DNA of 12,124 bases from Acidimicrobiaceae bacterium. GTDB taxonomy: Bacteria; Actinomycetota; Acidimicrobiia; Acidimicrobiales; MedAcidi-G1. Made by a program: the position numbers and the translations under genes. Positions within the stretch are counted from its first letter, which is position 1; each line of letters starts with the position of its first letter. The DNA lies in assembly GCA_002699725.1 (NCBI GenBank), contig PACE01000029.1:11942-24065 (forward strand), given 5' to 3'. Below, piece after piece: positions 1-7,429 of the stretch. A model generated the notes under the pieces. It saw only the letters and a list, made by a program, of their open reading frames with translations, did not search any database and was not told the DNA's origin.

Positions 1-470
1 CGGGTCCGGAGCAACCCGCCGTCGACGAAGTCCATGTAGTGGCGGTTGCCCTCGCGGTCGATCTCAACCTCGACCAGCGAGGAAAGGGCGTTGACGACAG
101 AGACGCCGACGCCGTGGAGGCCGCCCGAGATCTTGTAGCCCTCTCCGCCGAACTTGCCGCCGGCGTGGAGAACGGTGAGGACGACCTCGGCGGCCGCCAT
201 CTCCTCGAACTGGGGGTGCCGGTCGACGGGAATTCCACGCCCGTCGTCGCTCACCTCGCACCCCCCGTCGGCCAGGAGTCGAACCCGGATGATCGAACAA
301 TGGCCGGCCATGGCCTCGTCGACGCTGTTGTCGACGACCTCCCAGACAAGGTGGTGCAGGCCGGTCGGGCCGGTCGACCCGATGTACATGCCGGGCCGCT
401 TCCGAACGGCCTCCAGCCCCTCGAGGACAGTGATGTCGACGGCGCTGTACGAGTTCTCGGTGCTCGTCAT
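1..470 (-). CDS. gyrB: DNA gyrase subunit B, N-terminal part (cut by window edge)
   Basis: ATPase subunit of DNA gyrase, the type II topoisomerase that introduces negative supercoils and relieves strain ahead of forks. About 156 residues are visible, all from the GHKL ATPase domain. Residues 44-57 ([14 protein letters not shown]) carry the catalytic Glu44 and Mg-binding Asn48, equivalent to E. coli E42 and N46. DDGRGIP at 75-81 is the adenine-contacting motif, and [21 protein letters not shown] from 102 is the ATP lid. The ATG at 470 gives the normal short N-terminus ([20 protein letters not shown]). No clear Shine-Dalgarno precedes it and no other in-frame start was seen close upstream. It is the last gene of the dnaA-dnaN-recF-dciA-gyrB arm, but a terminator-like hairpin at 549-584 separates it from dciA, so it may use its own promoter. 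The family identity is certain; the rest of the gene lies outside the window. Confidence 0.97.
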   Translation of the reverse strand, partial: MTSTENSYSAVDITVLEGLEAVRKRPGMYIGSTGPTGLHHLVWEVVDNSVDEAMAGHCSIIRVRLLADGGCEVSDDGRGIPVDRHPQFEEMAAAEVVLTVLHAGGKFGGEGYKISGGLHGVGVSVVNALSSLVEVEIDREGNRHYMDFVDGGLLRT

Positions 471-548
471 CGGAGGGGCTCCACCGGGTGTGAAGGCCCA
501 GGATTCCGACGGGAGGGAAAGCCCGACGTTGCGAAGTGTCTGATGTTG

Positions 549-584
549 AAAAACCGCAGGTCAGAGGGCATGTTCACGACCTGC
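549..584 (-). terminator. Hairpin plus T-run between dciA and gyrB
   Basis: Read on the minus strand, GCAGGTC (584-578) pairs perfectly with GACCTGC (562-556) across a 15-base loop, followed two bases later by five T's (553-549). This is the layout of an intrinsic terminator, though the 15-base loop is long. It lies about 100 bp after the dciA stop and 79 bp before the gyrB start. A -10-like TAGACT on the minus strand (592-587) sits immediately upstream of the stem, with no convincing -35. If that promoter is used, the hairpin would be at the 5' end of the gyrB leader and could act as an attenuator. A second imperfect hairpin (679-653, 8-bp stem with one bulge, no T-run) follows the dciA stop directly. 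Confidence 0.5.
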
Positions 585-687
585 CAAGTCTACCAGTCGA
601 ACCCCCGGATCGACCGTCTCTGGCGTGTTATCCGGGAGCCCCGGTTGCCGGTCGGAAACGGCTACAACCGTCCGTTCCGGACTCGGT

Positions 688-1011
688 TCAGGGAGTGTCC
701 CGAGGGACCACCCGGGCGGTCACAGAAGTGATCCTTCCGGGCCCGACCAGCGCCTCGACCCGGGTCAGCAACTGCTGCTCGAGCCAGCCCAACTGGCTGG
801 CCCAAGCCGGATCCTCGACGCGGACCACGAGGTCCGAGCCGCGGACGGCCACGGCCACGATCCGGCTGGCGAGTTCGGGTCCGACGATGTCCGGCCAGGC
901 TTCGACGATGGTGGTGGTGGCATCGATCTCGGGGGCCCCCATGCCCGACATCAGGCGTTCGAGAGTCCGTCGGATTGGCACAGGGCCTCCTTGGCCGCCC
1001 GGGCGGGTCAT
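688..1011 (-). CDS. dciA: DUF721 protein, DciA-like helicase loader/operator
   Basis: A 107-residue protein of the DUF721 family. In bacteria lacking DnaC/DnaI, DciA interacts with the replicative helicase DnaB and promotes its loading at the origin. Visible family features are the compact N-terminal module with AWPDIVGPELASR (about residues 38-50), followed by a KH-like half with LVVRVEDPAWASQLGWLEQQ, where the hydrophobic strand and the W/Q helix are typical. Its ATG overlaps the recF stop (ATGA at 1008-1011), implying translational coupling. Position between recF and gyrB is the standard actinobacterial location for this gene. No helicase-loader ATPase is visible nearby, which fits DciA doing that job. 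The role is inferred from the family. Confidence 0.88.
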   Translation of the reverse strand: MTRPGGQGGPVPIRRTLERLMSGMGAPEIDATTTIVEAWPDIVGPELASRIVAVAVRGSDLVVRVEDPAWASQLGWLEQQLLTRVEALVGPGRITSVTARVVPRDTP

Positions 1012-2105
1012 TCCCCCGCCTCCGAGTCCGCCACGATCGTTCCCGCCTCCATCCGGAGCACGCGGTCTGCGTGGATGCCCGTGGGAAGCGTTCCGGCGGC
1101 GGTGACGAGAACCTGCGTGGACGGCAGCAGGCCTACGAGTCGACCGGCTCGTCCCTCGTCGAGTTCCGAGAACACGTCGTCGAGGATGATCACGGGATCG
1201 ACGCCCAGGTGCTCGCCGAGGATGCGGTGGCCTCCAAGTCGGAGTGCCAACGCCAGCGACCGCTGTTCACCCTGCGAGGCATGCGTGCGCGACGGCAGGC
1301 CACCGAGCCTGATGCCCAGGTCGTCACGGTGGGGACCCACCGTGGTGACGCCACGCCGGATGTCGTCCGGCCGGGTCGCGGCGAGTGCCGACCCCAGTCC
1401 GGCGTCGAGCCAGTCCGACTCGTAGTCCAGGGTTGCAGCACGCGTGCCGTCGCCCAGGGCGTCGAGGATGTCGGCGATCTCGGGCCGGAGCAGCACCACC
1501 AGGTCCCTACGGGCTCGGCCCAACTCATCGCCGACGCCCGCCAGCTTGTCGTCCCAGACATCGAGGGTCGACGCGATCTCCCGGGTCATCCGTCCGCCCG
1601 CCTGGCGTAGGAGGGCATTGCGCTGTCGGAGGATGCGCTCGAGGTCGGTGATGAGGCCGCGGTGGCGAGGGTGCATGGCGACCAGCAGGTCGTCCAGGTA
1701 GCGGCGGCGCCCGACAGGACCTCCCTTGACGAGGACGAGGAGGTCATCCGGTCCGAAGACCGTGGCAACGAAGTAGCCGAGTAGATCGCGTACCCGGGTC
1801 ACAGGGTTCCGGTTGACCTGCATCCGGTTGCGTCCCGAGGCAGCCAGTTCGACCTCGAGCAGCGTCGTGCGACCACCGTTCTCGACCTCGGCCCGCAGGA
1901 TTGCACGCTCGGCGCCCATACGAACGAGTGCCTCGGTGGGGACGCCCCGGAACGACGAGGCACTCGCCAGCCAGGCGAGTGCCTCCATCAGGTTCGTCTT
2001 GCCCTGGGCGTTGTTGCCGACCACGGCGGTCCAGCCGTTACCCAGTTCGAGGTCGACCTTCACCAGGTTCCGAAAGTCGACGATCGATACCCGCCGGACC
2101 GGCAT
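1008..2105 (-). CDS. recF: RecF, DNA replication/repair ATPase
   Basis: RecF is an SMC-like ABC ATPase that acts with RecO and RecR to load RecA at single-strand gaps and stalled forks. The 365-residue length is normal. The N-terminus VRRVSIVDFRN is the family's opening strand. Walker A is GNNAQGKT at 30-37; the ABC signature SQGEQ is at 277-281; Walker B VIILDD is at 305-310, with the D-loop ELDE at 314-317. The C-terminal VLVTAAG strand corresponds to the H-loop region of relatives. The ATG at 2105 is 17 bp after the dnaN stop, and the start matches the family N-terminus although the Shine-Dalgarno is weak. It overlaps dciA by 4 bp, so dnaN, recF and dciA probably share a transcript. Confidence 0.96.
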   Translation of the reverse strand: MPVRRVSIVDFRNLVKVDLELGNGWTAVVGNNAQGKTNLMEALAWLASASSFRGVPTEALVRMGAERAILRAEVENGGRTTLLEVELAASGRNRMQVNRNPVTRVRDLLGYFVATVFGPDDLLVLVKGGPVGRRRYLDDLLVAMHPRHRGLITDLERILRQRNALLRQAGGRMTREIASTLDVWDDKLAGVGDELGRARRDLVVLLRPEIADILDALGDGTRAATLDYESDWLDAGLGSALAATRPDDIRRGVTTVGPHRDDLGIRLGGLPSRTHASQGEQRSLALALRLGGHRILGEHLGVDPVIILDDVFSELDEGRAGRLVGLLPSTQVLVTAAGTLPTGIHADRVLRMEAGTIVADSEAGE

Positions 2106-2122
2106 CGGTCGGGCCGGCCGGT

Positions 2123-3217
2123 CTAGGAGACGCGAACCGGCATCAGCAGATAGAGGAAGTCCGAGTCCTCCACGCCGCGGATAACCGCCGGCTTGAGCGC
2201 ATCACAAGTCTCGAGGCGGAGTTCCTCGTCCGGGCACACCTCGAGTCCTGCAATCAGGTAGGCCGGGTTAAACGCCACGGTGAGGTCGTCACCGTCGTAG
2301 GTGGCGTCAACCGTCTCGTGGGCCTGGCCGATGTCCTGCGTGATGGCGATGAGTTCTAGCCCGTCGCTGCTCATCTCGAGGCGGACGGGCGTGTTGTCTG
2401 TTGCCAGGAGTCGGACGCGGCGGAGGGCGTCGAGCATGTCGTAGCGTTCAACCACCAGTGAGTTCGGGTGATCGTCTGGGATCAGGGCCCGGTAGTTGGG
2501 ATACTCACCCACGATCAGGCTGGTGACGACCTGGACGTCGCCGACCGTGAAAACCGCTTCTCGCTCACCCAGGCAGATGGTGAGGTCGTCGACGTCTCCG
2601 AGGAGGCGGCCCACGACCTCGAGTGCTCGGGAGGGAACCAACACCGTCTGGTCACGACTCAGGATGCTCGTACCGGGGAGGTCACGCATGGCGAGACGGT
2701 AGGAGTCGGTGGCAACGAACCTCAGTCCGTCTTCCTCGGCGGCGAGCAGGACTCCTGTGAGGATCGGACGGCTGTCGTCGCCACTGGCGGCTCCCACAAC
2801 CTGGTCGAGGGCATCGGCCACCCCTGCGGCGGTCAGGGTCACTTCGTCGCCAATCGGTAACTCGAACCGGGGGAATTCGTCGGGGGCGAGTGTCCGGAGG
2901 CTGAAATTCGAACGTCCCGAGCTCAGGCTGGCCTCGTCGTCGCCGACGACCACCTCGACCTGGCCGCTGTCAAGAGAATGTGCAATATCGGCGGCCAACT
3001 TGGCCGGCAAGACCGCCACACCATCCTCTTGGCCTCCCACCTGACAGGTCACCCGGACGGTCAGATTGCGATCGCTGCCCGTCACCGACAGGGAATTGCC
3101 CTCCAGGTGGAGGTGGATGCCCCCGAGTACCTGCAGGAGGGAACCTCGGGTGGCAGCAGCACGACTGGCAACCGACAGCGCCCGGTCGAGGACATCACGT
3201 TCACAACGGAACTTCAC
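2123..3217 (-). CDS. dnaN: DNA polymerase III beta subunit (sliding clamp)
   Basis: Ring-forming clamp that tethers DNA polymerase III and other partners to DNA. The 364 residues fit three clamp domains of about 120 each. The opening KFRCERDVLDRALSVASRAA, the central TDSYRLAMRD strand (family T-D-S-[YF]-R-L motif, part of the partner-binding pocket) and the C-terminal LYLLMPVRVS (family MP[VM]R ending) are clear. The start is a GTG at 3217, preceded by AAGGTGAG on the minus strand (3231-3224) at suitable spacing; starting here gives the conserved N-terminus. It lies 198 bp after dnaA, and that gap contains DnaA-box-like sequences. recF follows after 17 bp. Confidence 0.97.
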   Translation of the reverse strand: MKFRCERDVLDRALSVASRAAATRGSLLQVLGGIHLHLEGNSLSVTGSDRNLTVRVTCQVGGQEDGVAVLPAKLAADIAHSLDSGQVEVVVGDDEASLSSGRSNFSLRTLAPDEFPRFELPIGDEVTLTAAGVADALDQVVGAASGDDSRPILTGVLLAAEEDGLRFVATDSYRLAMRDLPGTSILSRDQTVLVPSRALEVVGRLLGDVDDLTICLGEREAVFTVGDVQVVTSLIVGEYPNYRALIPDDHPNSLVVERYDMLDALRRVRLLATDNTPVRLEMSSDGLELIAITQDIGQAHETVDATYDGDDLTVAFNPAYLIAGLEVCPDEELRLETCDALKPAVIRGVEDSDFLYLLMPVRVS

Positions 3218-3415
3218 AGGACACTCACCTTCGGCTTAGCCGGGATTTCATCAGGTAATAGGAAGAGTAGGCGTGTGGATTGTGGACAATGTGGCATTCT
3301 CGCAGGTAGGAGTGACATTCCGCGTCCACCGGATTTCCACGCGGTTCAACAGGCCGGACCCGAGCCGAGATCGAAGCTGTGGAGAACAGGGTGGGCGTCC
3401 ACATGTTGTCCGATG
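3218..3415. other. dnaA-dnaN intergenic region with DnaA boxes; possible part of oriC
   Basis: Non-coding gap of 198 bp. The 9-mer at 3281-3289 reads TTGTCCACA on the minus strand, a full match to the actinobacterial DnaA-box type. It overlaps CAATCCACA (3282-3274) and is next to a poorer copy at 3290. TTCTCCACA (3386-3378) is a one-mismatch box. A less GC-rich stretch at about 3247-3265 lies on the dnaN side. In Mycobacterium and Streptomyces the dnaA-dnaN gap is oriC itself, with many boxes; this one is short and box-poor, so the origin may be shared with the gap beyond dnaA. The dnaN promoter must also be here or further upstream, but no convincing -35/-10 pair was found. Confidence 0.6.
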
Positions 3416-4891
3416 TCAATCCCCGGTCTTGATGGCGGCGGTCAGATTTGTCACCTGGTCGTAGATCTCCTGGCGAGACAAAATGAGCGTCCGGATCTTG
3501 TTGACGGCGTGGATGACGGTCGTGTGGTCGCGGTCGCCGAATTCTCGTCCAATGGCGGGGAAACTCAGGTCGGTGAGGTCGCGGAAGACGTACATGGCAA
3601 TCTGTCGGGCCTGGACCAGTGGGCGCCGGCGACTCGGACCAATGAGGTCCACGAGCGAGAATCCATACATCTCCGACGTGTGGCGCAGGATGACCTCGGA
3701 GGTGATCATCCGTGGCTTGTTCGAGGTGATTAGGTCCCTGAGCACTGTGCGCGCCAGTTCCTCGGTCGCCGTGGTTTGGTTGAGGCTGGCATAGGCCGTG
3801 ATCCGGGTGAGGGCGCCCTCGAGTTCCCGAATGTTGTTCGTGATGTTCTCGGCGATGAAGACCAGGACCTCCTCGCTCAGCAGGTTGAGATTGGTTGCCT
3901 CCTCACCCTTCTTTCGCAGGATGGCGAGGCGTGTCTCCAAGTCCGGTGGCTGGATGTCGGTGGTAAGGCCCATCTTGAAGCGACTCAGCAACCGTTCCTC
4001 GAGGGTGTTGATCTTGTCGGGTGGCCGGTCGCTGGAGAGCAGGATCTGTCCGCCGGCCTGGTGGATCGAGTTGAACGTGTGGAAGAACTCTTCCTGGAGG
4101 CCCTCCTTGCCGGCGAGGAACTGGACGTCGTCGACAAGGAGGACGTCGACTTCCCGGTAGCGCTGCTTGAACTCGGGCAGAGTCCTGTTTCGGATCGCTT
4201 CGATGAAGCGGTTCATGAACTCCTCGCTCGAGACGTACCTCACTCGAAGACTCGGGTACTGGTCGGTCACATAGGTGGAGACAGCGCGCAGGAGGTGCGT
4301 CTTGCCGAGGCCGGCGGAGCCGTAGATGAACAGGGGGTTGTAGTGCTTTGCCGGCTCACCGGCCACGGCGAGTGCGGCGGCGTGGGCGAACCGGTTCGAG
4401 GTGCCGATGACGAAGTCGTCAAAGGTGAACCGCACTGGTTGTGTGTCGGTGTCCACCAGAAGTGGATCGGCTTCGAGGGAAGTGGCGTGGTGACCGTTGC
4501 CCGAAAGGTGCAGGTCGTCGATCGGTGTCGTAACGATCGGCTGCTCGGTGGTCAGGCCGATGTGGTCGAACGCGACGACCCCGAGGAGTTCGTCGTCATG
4601 CTCCGCCGCCTGGCGGAGCTCGATGCGGGGACGCAGGTGGTCGTCGGTGGCCTCGGCGACTGTCTCAGCGATGATGTTCTTGTAACGGCCCTCGATGCGG
4701 TCCCTTGTGACCGAACTCGGGACGGTGAGTACGATCTCGTCGTCCTCGATACCGGAAGGCCGGATCGAACTGAATGTTATCTGATAGACGATTTCGGAGA
4801 CCTGGGAGCGAACGGCAGCTGCACACTTTTCCCACACCTCGTCGACATCCCACACCTCGTCAACGTTCCGGTTCGGTGTCGTCTGTGTCAC
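3416..4891 (-). CDS. dnaA: Chromosomal replication initiator DnaA
   Basis: AAA+ initiator that binds DnaA boxes and opens oriC. The frame is open to 5032, but the start is taken as the GTG at 4891: GGAG lies 7 bases upstream and it gives a normal N-terminus and 491 residues. Upstream codons lie in the DnaA-box region and do not look like DnaA. Domain I is about 17-90 (VWEKCAAAVRSQVSE), with a variable linker to about 150. The AAA+ core has Walker A GSAGLGKT at 191-198, Walker B VLLVDD at 250-255 and sensor I LLSSDRPPDKI at 284-294. The DNA-binding domain IV carries GDRDHTTVIHA at 452-462, the box-recognition signature. Oddity: residues 11-22 are a tandem repeat (VDEVWD VDEVWE). DnaA boxes both up- and downstream suggest autoregulation. 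Confidence 0.96.
   Translation of the reverse strand: MTQTTPNRNVDEVWDVDEVWEKCAAAVRSQVSEIVYQITFSSIRPSGIEDDEIVLTVPSSVTRDRIEGRYKNIIAETVAEATDDHLRPRIELRQAAEHDDELLGVVAFDHIGLTTEQPIVTTPIDDLHLSGNGHHATSLEADPLLVDTDTQPVRFTFDDFVIGTSNRFAHAAALAVAGEPAKHYNPLFIYGSAGLGKTHLLRAVSTYVTDQYPSLRVRYVSSEEFMNRFIEAIRNRTLPEFKQRYREVDVLLVDDVQFLAGKEGLQEEFFHTFNSIHQAGGQILLSSDRPPDKINTLEERLLSRFKMGLTTDIQPPDLETRLAILRKKGEEATNLNLLSEEVLVFIAENITNNIRELEGALTRITAYASLNQTTATEELARTVLRDLITSNKPRMITSEVILRHTSEMYGFSLVDLIGPSRRRPLVQARQIAMYVFRDLTDLSFPAIGREFGDRDHTTVIHAVNKIRTLILSRQEIYDQVTNLTAAIKTGD
4831..4866. repeat. 18-bp tandem duplication in the 5' end of dnaA
   Basis: Two adjacent 18-bp units, 4831-4848 and 4849-4866, match at 16 of 18 positions (each begins CCCACACCTCGTC on the plus strand). 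The duplication is in frame and makes DnaA residues VDEVWD then VDEVWE just before domain I. Each unit also contains a CCCACA core, and the first is preceded by TTTT, giving TTTTCCCACA, a DnaA-box-like sequence with one extra C. Confidence 0.75.
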
Positions 4892-5405
4892 GTTCCTGCT
4901 CCGATCGTCTTTTCCACAGGTGTGGAACCTGCTGTGGAAACCGGGCAGAACAGGCGCAACGGTGAGGAAGGAGTCCACGCCGCCCGGTTGGTGGGCGGGG
5001 CAACGTAGCACTGTGGACGACCGCCCGCGCAAGGCCGAATCACGCGCGGCAAAGATGCTGGTCGGTCCCTATTTTTTCGCGCGTCGGCCCGCGGTGATCG
5101 CGTTTTCGACAGGTCCAGCGTGCCGTGATCGCGTGCCGTGGCCCGACCGGTGGCCCTGTGGATAAACCGGTTCGACGGGAGCGGCCGAAGGGTTGGGGAC
5201 GAGCGGTGTACGCAGGGGTGGTTGGCGCGGGGACCGGGGCGCCCGTAGCCTCAGCAGGTCGCCACGCGCCTTCGTGTGGCGCGCGTGGCCTGCCTTCACG
5301 GGTCGGCCGCGGATCGACCGCCGTTCGCTGCGGTTCGAACCCAATCGAAGGCATGCCGGGTGCTCCAACCTCTCCTGACACCGGGCGTGCCAACAGGAGT
5401 CTGCG
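4892..5405. other. dnaA-rpmH intergenic region: DnaA boxes, probable oriC or dnaA regulatory region
   Basis: Non-coding stretch of 514 bp between the divergent dnaA and rpmH. Box-like 9-mers: TTTTCCACA on plus at 4910-4918; GTTTCCACA on minus at 4941-4933, facing the first, with a poorer GGTTCCACA (4929-4921) between; TCGTCCACA on minus at 5020-5012; and the perfect TTATCCACA on minus at 5165-5157. A short A+T tract (TATTTTTT, about 5070-5077) is the only obvious one in an otherwise very GC-rich gap. In relatives this gap holds dnaA promoters and DnaA boxes, while oriC is often on the other side of dnaA; here this side has at least as many good boxes. Open frames on both strands within it have no recognisable product and are probably chance. 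The rpmH promoter and leader lie at the right end. Confidence 0.65.
5222..5289 (+). promoter_or_regulatory. Putative rpmH promoter and 5'-leader hairpins
   Basis: TTGGCG (5222-5227) and TAGCCT (5246-5251) are spaced 18 bp apart and form a fair -35/-10 pair for the rpmH cluster. They would start transcription near 5258. The first bases of that RNA could fold two ways. GCCACGCG (5261-5268) can pair with CGTGTGGC (5273-5280), with one G-U pair and a 4-base CCTT loop. Alternatively GCCACGCGC (5261-5269) can pair perfectly with GCGCGTGGC (5281-5289). The two are mutually exclusive because they share the left arm. The promoter call is weak; the inverted repeats are directly visible. Confidence 0.35.
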
Positions 5406-5540
5406 ATGAAGCGCACCTATCAGCCGAACACCCGGAGGCGTGCCCGCAAGCATGGCTTCCGCCGACGCATGCGTACCCGGGCCGGGCGGGCCATCATCAA
5501 GGCCCGCCGTCAGAAGGGCCGGACCCGTCTCTCGGCTTGA
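5406..5540 (+). CDS. rpmH: 50S ribosomal protein L34
   Basis: A 44-residue, extremely basic ribosomal protein of the large subunit. It begins [19 protein letters not shown], the invariant L34 opening, and continues to a basic tail ending [10 protein letters not shown]. The ATG at 5406 has AGGAG (5395-5399) 6 bases upstream. It is the first gene of the rightward cluster next to the origin. Its stop overlaps the TTG start of rnpA (TTGA, 5537-5540), so the two are probably translationally coupled. Confidence 0.97.
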   Translation: MKRTYQPNTRRRARKHGFRRRMRTRAGRAIIKARRQKGRTRLSA

Positions 5541-5869
5541 TTAGCCGACTCTCCCGCCGGGACGACTTTGATGCCCTTCGACGGCACGGCCGGACGGTTC
5601 GGCGCGGGTCGCTGCGCGTGCGCTACCTCGCTGGATCTCGTCCTGAGGCAAGGGTGGCGTACGGCATCGGACGATCCGTCGGAAACGCGGTCGCCCGCAA
5701 CCGGCTCCGTCGACGCCTTCGTGTGGTTATGACCGGCGTCGACGCACGTGGAAGCCTCCCGGCCGGCGACTACCTGGTTCGGGCCGAGCCCTCGGCGGCT
5801 GGGGCGACGTTCGCCGAACTGCACGATGACCTCGCGGGAATCACCGACGAACTGGGATCGGAGGCCTGA
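5537..5869 (+). CDS. rnpA: Ribonuclease P protein component
   Basis: Protein subunit of RNase P, which assists the catalytic RNA in trimming the 5' leader of tRNA precursors. The product is 110 residues, close to the usual 110-120. [21 protein letters not shown] is the typical opening, [23 protein letters not shown] carries the conserved RNR basic helix that binds RNA, and [22 protein letters not shown] is the usual C-terminal part. The start is taken as the TTG at 5537, overlapping the rpmH stop, because it gives a family-like N-terminus; the frame is open further upstream but only through rpmH. No Shine-Dalgarno is visible, which fits coupling to rpmH. Confidence 0.93.
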   Translation: MISRLSRRDDFDALRRHGRTVRRGSLRVRYLAGSRPEARVAYGIGRSVGNAVARNRLRRRLRVVMTGVDARGSLPAGDYLVRAEPSAAGATFAELHDDLAGITDELGSEA

Positions 5870-5870
5870 T

Positions 5871-6155
5871 ATGGCGGCGTTCGGAGCCCTTGCGGTCCGC
5901 CCGATGTTGGGACTCGTCCACCTGTACCAGCGGCTGGCCGACGGCCGCCCGACCCCGTGCCGGTACGTCCCGACCTGTTCGAACTATGCGCTCGATGCCC
6001 TCGAGGGCCACGGGGCGGTCCGTGGCGGCTGGCTCACCCTCCGGCGCCTGTCCCGCTGCCATCCCTGGGGCCGCAGCGGGTGGGACCCGGTACCCGCCAC
6101 TTCTGGCGATTCGAGCCCATTGACCAACGAGAAACGTGACACATGTTCGACCTGA
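5871..6155 (+). CDS. yidD: Membrane protein insertion efficiency factor YidD
   Basis: Small (94-residue) member of the YidD family, thought to help YidC-dependent membrane insertion at the inner face of the membrane. The family core is complete: [19 protein letters not shown] (30-48), the basic turn [10 protein letters not shown] (58-67) and GWDPVP (70-75). The three conserved cysteines (30, 36, 63) are present. The ATG at 5871 has GGAGG (5860-5864) 6 bases upstream and follows the rnpA stop by one base. The 3' end overlaps yidC by 13 bp, and the last ~18 residues look like unconserved read-in to the yidC start. Rare context cue: the whole rnpA-yidD-yidC order is standard. Confidence 0.94.
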   Translation: MAAFGALAVRPMLGLVHLYQRLADGRPTPCRYVPTCSNYALDALEGHGAVRGGWLTLRRLSRCHPWGRSGWDPVPATSGDSSPLTNEKRDTCST

Positions 6156-7426
6156 TCGCAAAGGTCCTCGCCTGGTTCTATGAACTGTGGCCCTCCTTCG
6201 GGATGGCCATCGTGCTGCTCACGCTCATCGTGATGGTGGTCCTGACGCCGCTGACCATGAAGGGCACGCGGTCGATGATCAAGATGCAGCACCTGCAACC
6301 TGAGATGAAGAAGATCCAGAACCGGTACAAGAACGACCGGGAGCGGATGAACAAGGAAATGATGGCCTTCTACCAGGCCAACAGCATCAACCCCATGGGG
6401 GGTTGTATTCCGATGATCGCCCAGGCCCCGGTGTTCATTGTCCTCTACAACGTGCTGCGGGGGCTGACTCGCCGCCGGTCCGATGTCGGGGAGGTCGTCG
6501 GCTGGGCGGCCGGTCGACTGTCGGCCGCACAGGATCTTGTCGGGGCCCCTGATAACGCCCGGACCTTCTACCCGGACTACCTGCCCGAGGATTCGCGCCT
6601 CTTCCTGGAACTCTCCGAGGAGACTGAGATGGTGTCGTGGGGGTTCGACCTGTCGAGGTCCCTCAGTCATGCGTTGGGAATCTCGATCGTGGCGGCGTTC
6701 CCCTATCTCGTCCTCGTCCTGGCCGTGTTTGTCACGTCGTGGGTGATGAACAAGCAGATCCGTGGCCGGAACAAGGGTCAGTCCACGAACCCGCAGCAGG
6801 AAATGATCATGAAGGTGATGCCCTTCTTCCTGCCGGTCATCTCGTTCGGTCTCGACGCCGCCCTCGTCACCTACTTCGTCGTGTCGAACCTGTACCGCAC
6901 GGGCCAGCAGTTCTACATCACCCGGGCCATGTATGGCGATGGCCAGGAGGCTCCGGCCGTCGTGGTGCCGGCGCCGATCCAGGAGTCGGAAGACAAGCCG
7001 AAGTCCGGCAAGGGCGGGAAGGGTGGTCCGAGCGGGAAGGCGGATCGCCGGCCGTCCGGGAGCGGAGGCGGAGGTCGCAATACGGGTGGGCCCAGAGACG
7101 TGTCCGACGAGGCCCGAAGTCGGCGTACACGAGCCGGGGGCAGTGGTACGGACGGCCAGAGCGAGAAGAAGGCAACGAATCCCCAAGAATCGGAGTCGAT
7201 GCAGCAAGAGGGACCGATCAGCCGAGGCCGGCGGAATAAACGGAGCAGGGATGACGGTTCGTCAGGCGTGTCCGGCCGTCGGGTTCGGCGTCGGCGAAAG
7301 TCCGAAGAGCCGGAAGCCAGCGACGGGCGCCCACCGGCAGCCCGCCACGGCGGTGGTCGGACCACCCCCCCGGGCACGGCCCGGGCACGGGGTGCGAGCC
7401 GCAAGAACAGGAAGAAGAGGAAGTAA
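6143..7426 (+). CDS. yidC: Membrane protein insertase YidC/Oxa1
   Basis: Insertase that inserts and folds membrane proteins, alone or with SecYEG. The 427-residue protein is the short form without a large periplasmic domain. Hydrophobic segments lie at about 20-37, 89-107, 182-200 and 224-250. The cytoplasmic hairpin 48-82 ([18 protein letters not shown]) and [16 protein letters not shown] (83-98) are strongly diagnostic. Oddity 1: the groove arginine of the first conserved segment (E. coli R366, B. subtilis SpoIIIJ R73) aligns with Met31 in [13 protein letters not shown]. Oddity 2: residues ~265-427 form a long, low-complexity, Lys/Arg/Gly/Ser-rich tail ending SRKNRKKRK, probably ribosome-binding. 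The ATG at 6143 has only a weak upstream GAG; overlap with yidD implies coupling. Jag starts 3 bases after the stop. Confidence 0.95.
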   Translation: MFDLIAKVLAWFYELWPSFGMAIVLLTLIVMVVLTPLTMKGTRSMIKMQHLQPEMKKIQNRYKNDRERMNKEMMAFYQANSINPMGGCIPMIAQAPVFIVLYNVLRGLTRRRSDVGEVVGWAAGRLSAAQDLVGAPDNARTFYPDYLPEDSRLFLELSEETEMVSWGFDLSRSLSHALGISIVAAFPYLVLVLAVFVTSWVMNKQIRGRNKGQSTNPQQEMIMKVMPFFLPVISFGLDAALVTYFVVSNLYRTGQQFYITRAMYGDGQEAPAVVVPAPIQESEDKPKSGKGGKGGPSGKADRRPSGSGGGGRNTGGPRDVSDEARSRRTRAGGSGTDGQSEKKATNPQESESMQQEGPISRGRRNKRSRDDGSSGVSGRRVRRRRKSEEPEASDGRPPAARHGGGRTTPPGTARARGASRKNRKKRK

Positions 7427-7429
7427 TCC

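Noticed and set aside
3776..5008. Long open frame (410 codons) on the plus strand over dnaA
   Set aside because: It is exactly antisense to dnaA, whose motifs are unmistakable; long antisense frames are expected in GC-rich DNA and the translation matches nothing.
4892..5032. Upstream extension of DnaA to an ATG at 5032
   Set aside because: The extra 47 codons overlap a DnaA box, do not resemble DnaA, and the GTG at 4891 has a proper Shine-Dalgarno and gives the usual N-terminus.
5331..5345. GGTTCGAACC, like a tRNA T-arm
   Set aside because: No acceptor stem, D-arm or anticodon arm could be found around it; treated as chance in the rpmH leader.
5984..7207. 407-codon open frame on the minus strand over yidD and yidC
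   Set aside because: Antisense shadow of yidC, with a His/Arg/Asp-rich composition typical of such shadows.
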